Shown: positions 34,414 through 34,709 of the stretch, in pieces
Layout of the letters: every line of letters begins with the position of its first letter
Numbering within the stretch: position 1 is the first letter of the stretch
From: Candidatus Rifleibacteriota bacterium
Lineage (GTDB): Bacteria; Riflebacteria; Ozemobacteria; Ozemobacterales; Ozemobacteraceae
DNA length: 34,709 nucleotides
Reading direction: 5' to 3'
NCBI GenBank assembly: GCA_029565415.1
Contig: JAKQOH010000012.1
Location: 1-34,709 of the forward strand
The notes under the pieces: model-generated
Told to the model about the DNA's origin: nothing
What the model saw: the letters and a program-made list of their open reading frames with translations, nothing else
Databases searched by the model: none
Made by a program: the position numbers and the translations under genes

Positions 34414-34497
34414 CGGAGAGGGCGAGATTCGAACTCGCGATCCTTTCGGATACGTACTTTCCAGGCACGCGCCATAGACCAACTAGGCGACCTCTCC
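34414..34497 (-). tRNA. tRNA-Ser (anticodon GGA)
   Basis: The 7-bp acceptor stem GGAGAGG/CCTCTCC, a class II long variable arm (ATCC-GAAA-GGAT) and a TTCGAAT T loop are present. The anticodon loop CTGGAAA gives GGA, reading UCC/UCU. Discriminator G; CCA is not encoded. Confidence 0.95.
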
Positions 34498-34526
34498 AAA
34501 ACCCCACCTGGGGAGTGAAACTTGGG

Positions 34527-34619
34527 CGGAGAGAGTGAGATTCGAACTCACGAGGCACGCTATCAACGCGCCTACTCGATTTCGAGTCGAGCGCTTTCGA
34601 CCAACTCAGCCATCTCTCC
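34527..34619 (-). tRNA. tRNA-Ser (anticodon CGA)
   Basis: The acceptor stem GGAGAGA/TCTCTCC, a long variable arm and a TTCGAAT T loop are present. The anticodon stem CTCGA/TCGAG encloses CTCGAAA, giving anticodon CGA for UCG. Discriminator G; CCA is not encoded. Length 93 nt, as expected for serine tRNAs. Confidence 0.95.
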
Positions 34620-34631
34620 AAAATAAAACAG

Positions 34632-34706
34632 CGCGCCTGAGAGGACTCGAACCTCTGGCCACCAGATCCGCAATCTGGTGCTCTATCCAAACTGAGCTAC
34701 AGGCGC
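34632..34706 (-). tRNA. tRNA-Arg (anticodon GCG)
   Basis: The acceptor stem GCGCCTG/CAGGCGC, D stem GCTC/GAGC with G18-G19-A20, anticodon stem CCAGA/TCTGG with loop TTGCGGA, and T stem AGAGG/CCTCT form a standard cloverleaf. The anticodon is GCG, reading CGC/CGU. A20 and discriminator G73 fit arginine identity. Most bacteria use ACG (inosine) here instead. CCA is not encoded. Confidence 0.92.
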
Positions 34707-34709
34707 ATA

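Overview
This window is from a GC-rich bacterial chromosome, probably an uncultured lineage with a diderm-like secretome. Evidence is the mix of core genes (ileS, dnaN, dnaX, tRNAs, SRP RNA) with large HEAT/TPR-repeat proteins, signal-peptide proteins and a membrane-bound nucleotide cyclase. The wealth of HEAT and TPR proteins recalls Riflebacteria/Ozemobacteria-type genomes, but that is an impression, not a demonstrated placement. Nothing looks like a prophage, insertion sequence or CRISPR array.

Layout. (1) Positions 1-3672 hold a damaged defence region: the first ~48 codons of a UvrD-like helicase run tail-to-tail into a truncated hsdM, followed by an intact-looking type I hsdR. (2) Positions 3694-11153 are one leftward operon: mtnA, a class II aldolase, ileS, dnaN and a HEAT/zinc-ribbon protein. 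Two of its junctions are 4-nt stop/start overlaps, and it ends in a strong hairpin. (3) Rightward from 11182 come a four-TM class III adenylate cyclase and a secreted seven-repeat protein, closed by a bidirectional terminator facing an M18 aminopeptidase. (4) Positions 17129-22782 read leftward: a secreted TPR protein, then a CheY-like regulator abutting a HEAT-CheR fusion. (5) Positions 22971-25132 read rightward: a GT-C-like membrane protein and a small FlgM-like protein. (6) Positions 25157-28416 are a leftward three-gene operon of secreted proteins, two of them tandem paralogous HExxH putative metallopeptidases. (7) Positions 28531-31469 carry an ArsR-family repressor overlapping a four-domain CoA-disulfide reductase/rhodanese/TusA/DsrE2 fusion. 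(8) A ~640-bp gene-free stretch with clustered DnaA-box-like 9-mers follows. (9) Leftward at the right end are tRNA-Arg(GCG), tRNA-Ser(CGA), tRNA-Ser(GGA), a large Alu-domain-type SRP RNA, a terminator and dnaX.

Themes. Genes are packed and often coupled by ATGA/GTGA overlaps. At least three rightward genes (cyclase, GT-C-like protein, ArsR) have a -10 box 6-8 nt before the ATG and no Shine-Dalgarno, suggesting leaderless transcripts. Most other genes have clear GGAGG-type sites. The least described parts are the tandem secreted metallopeptidase operon with its shared C-terminal tail, the HEAT-CheR/CheY pair, and the HEAT/zinc-ribbon gene behind dnaN.
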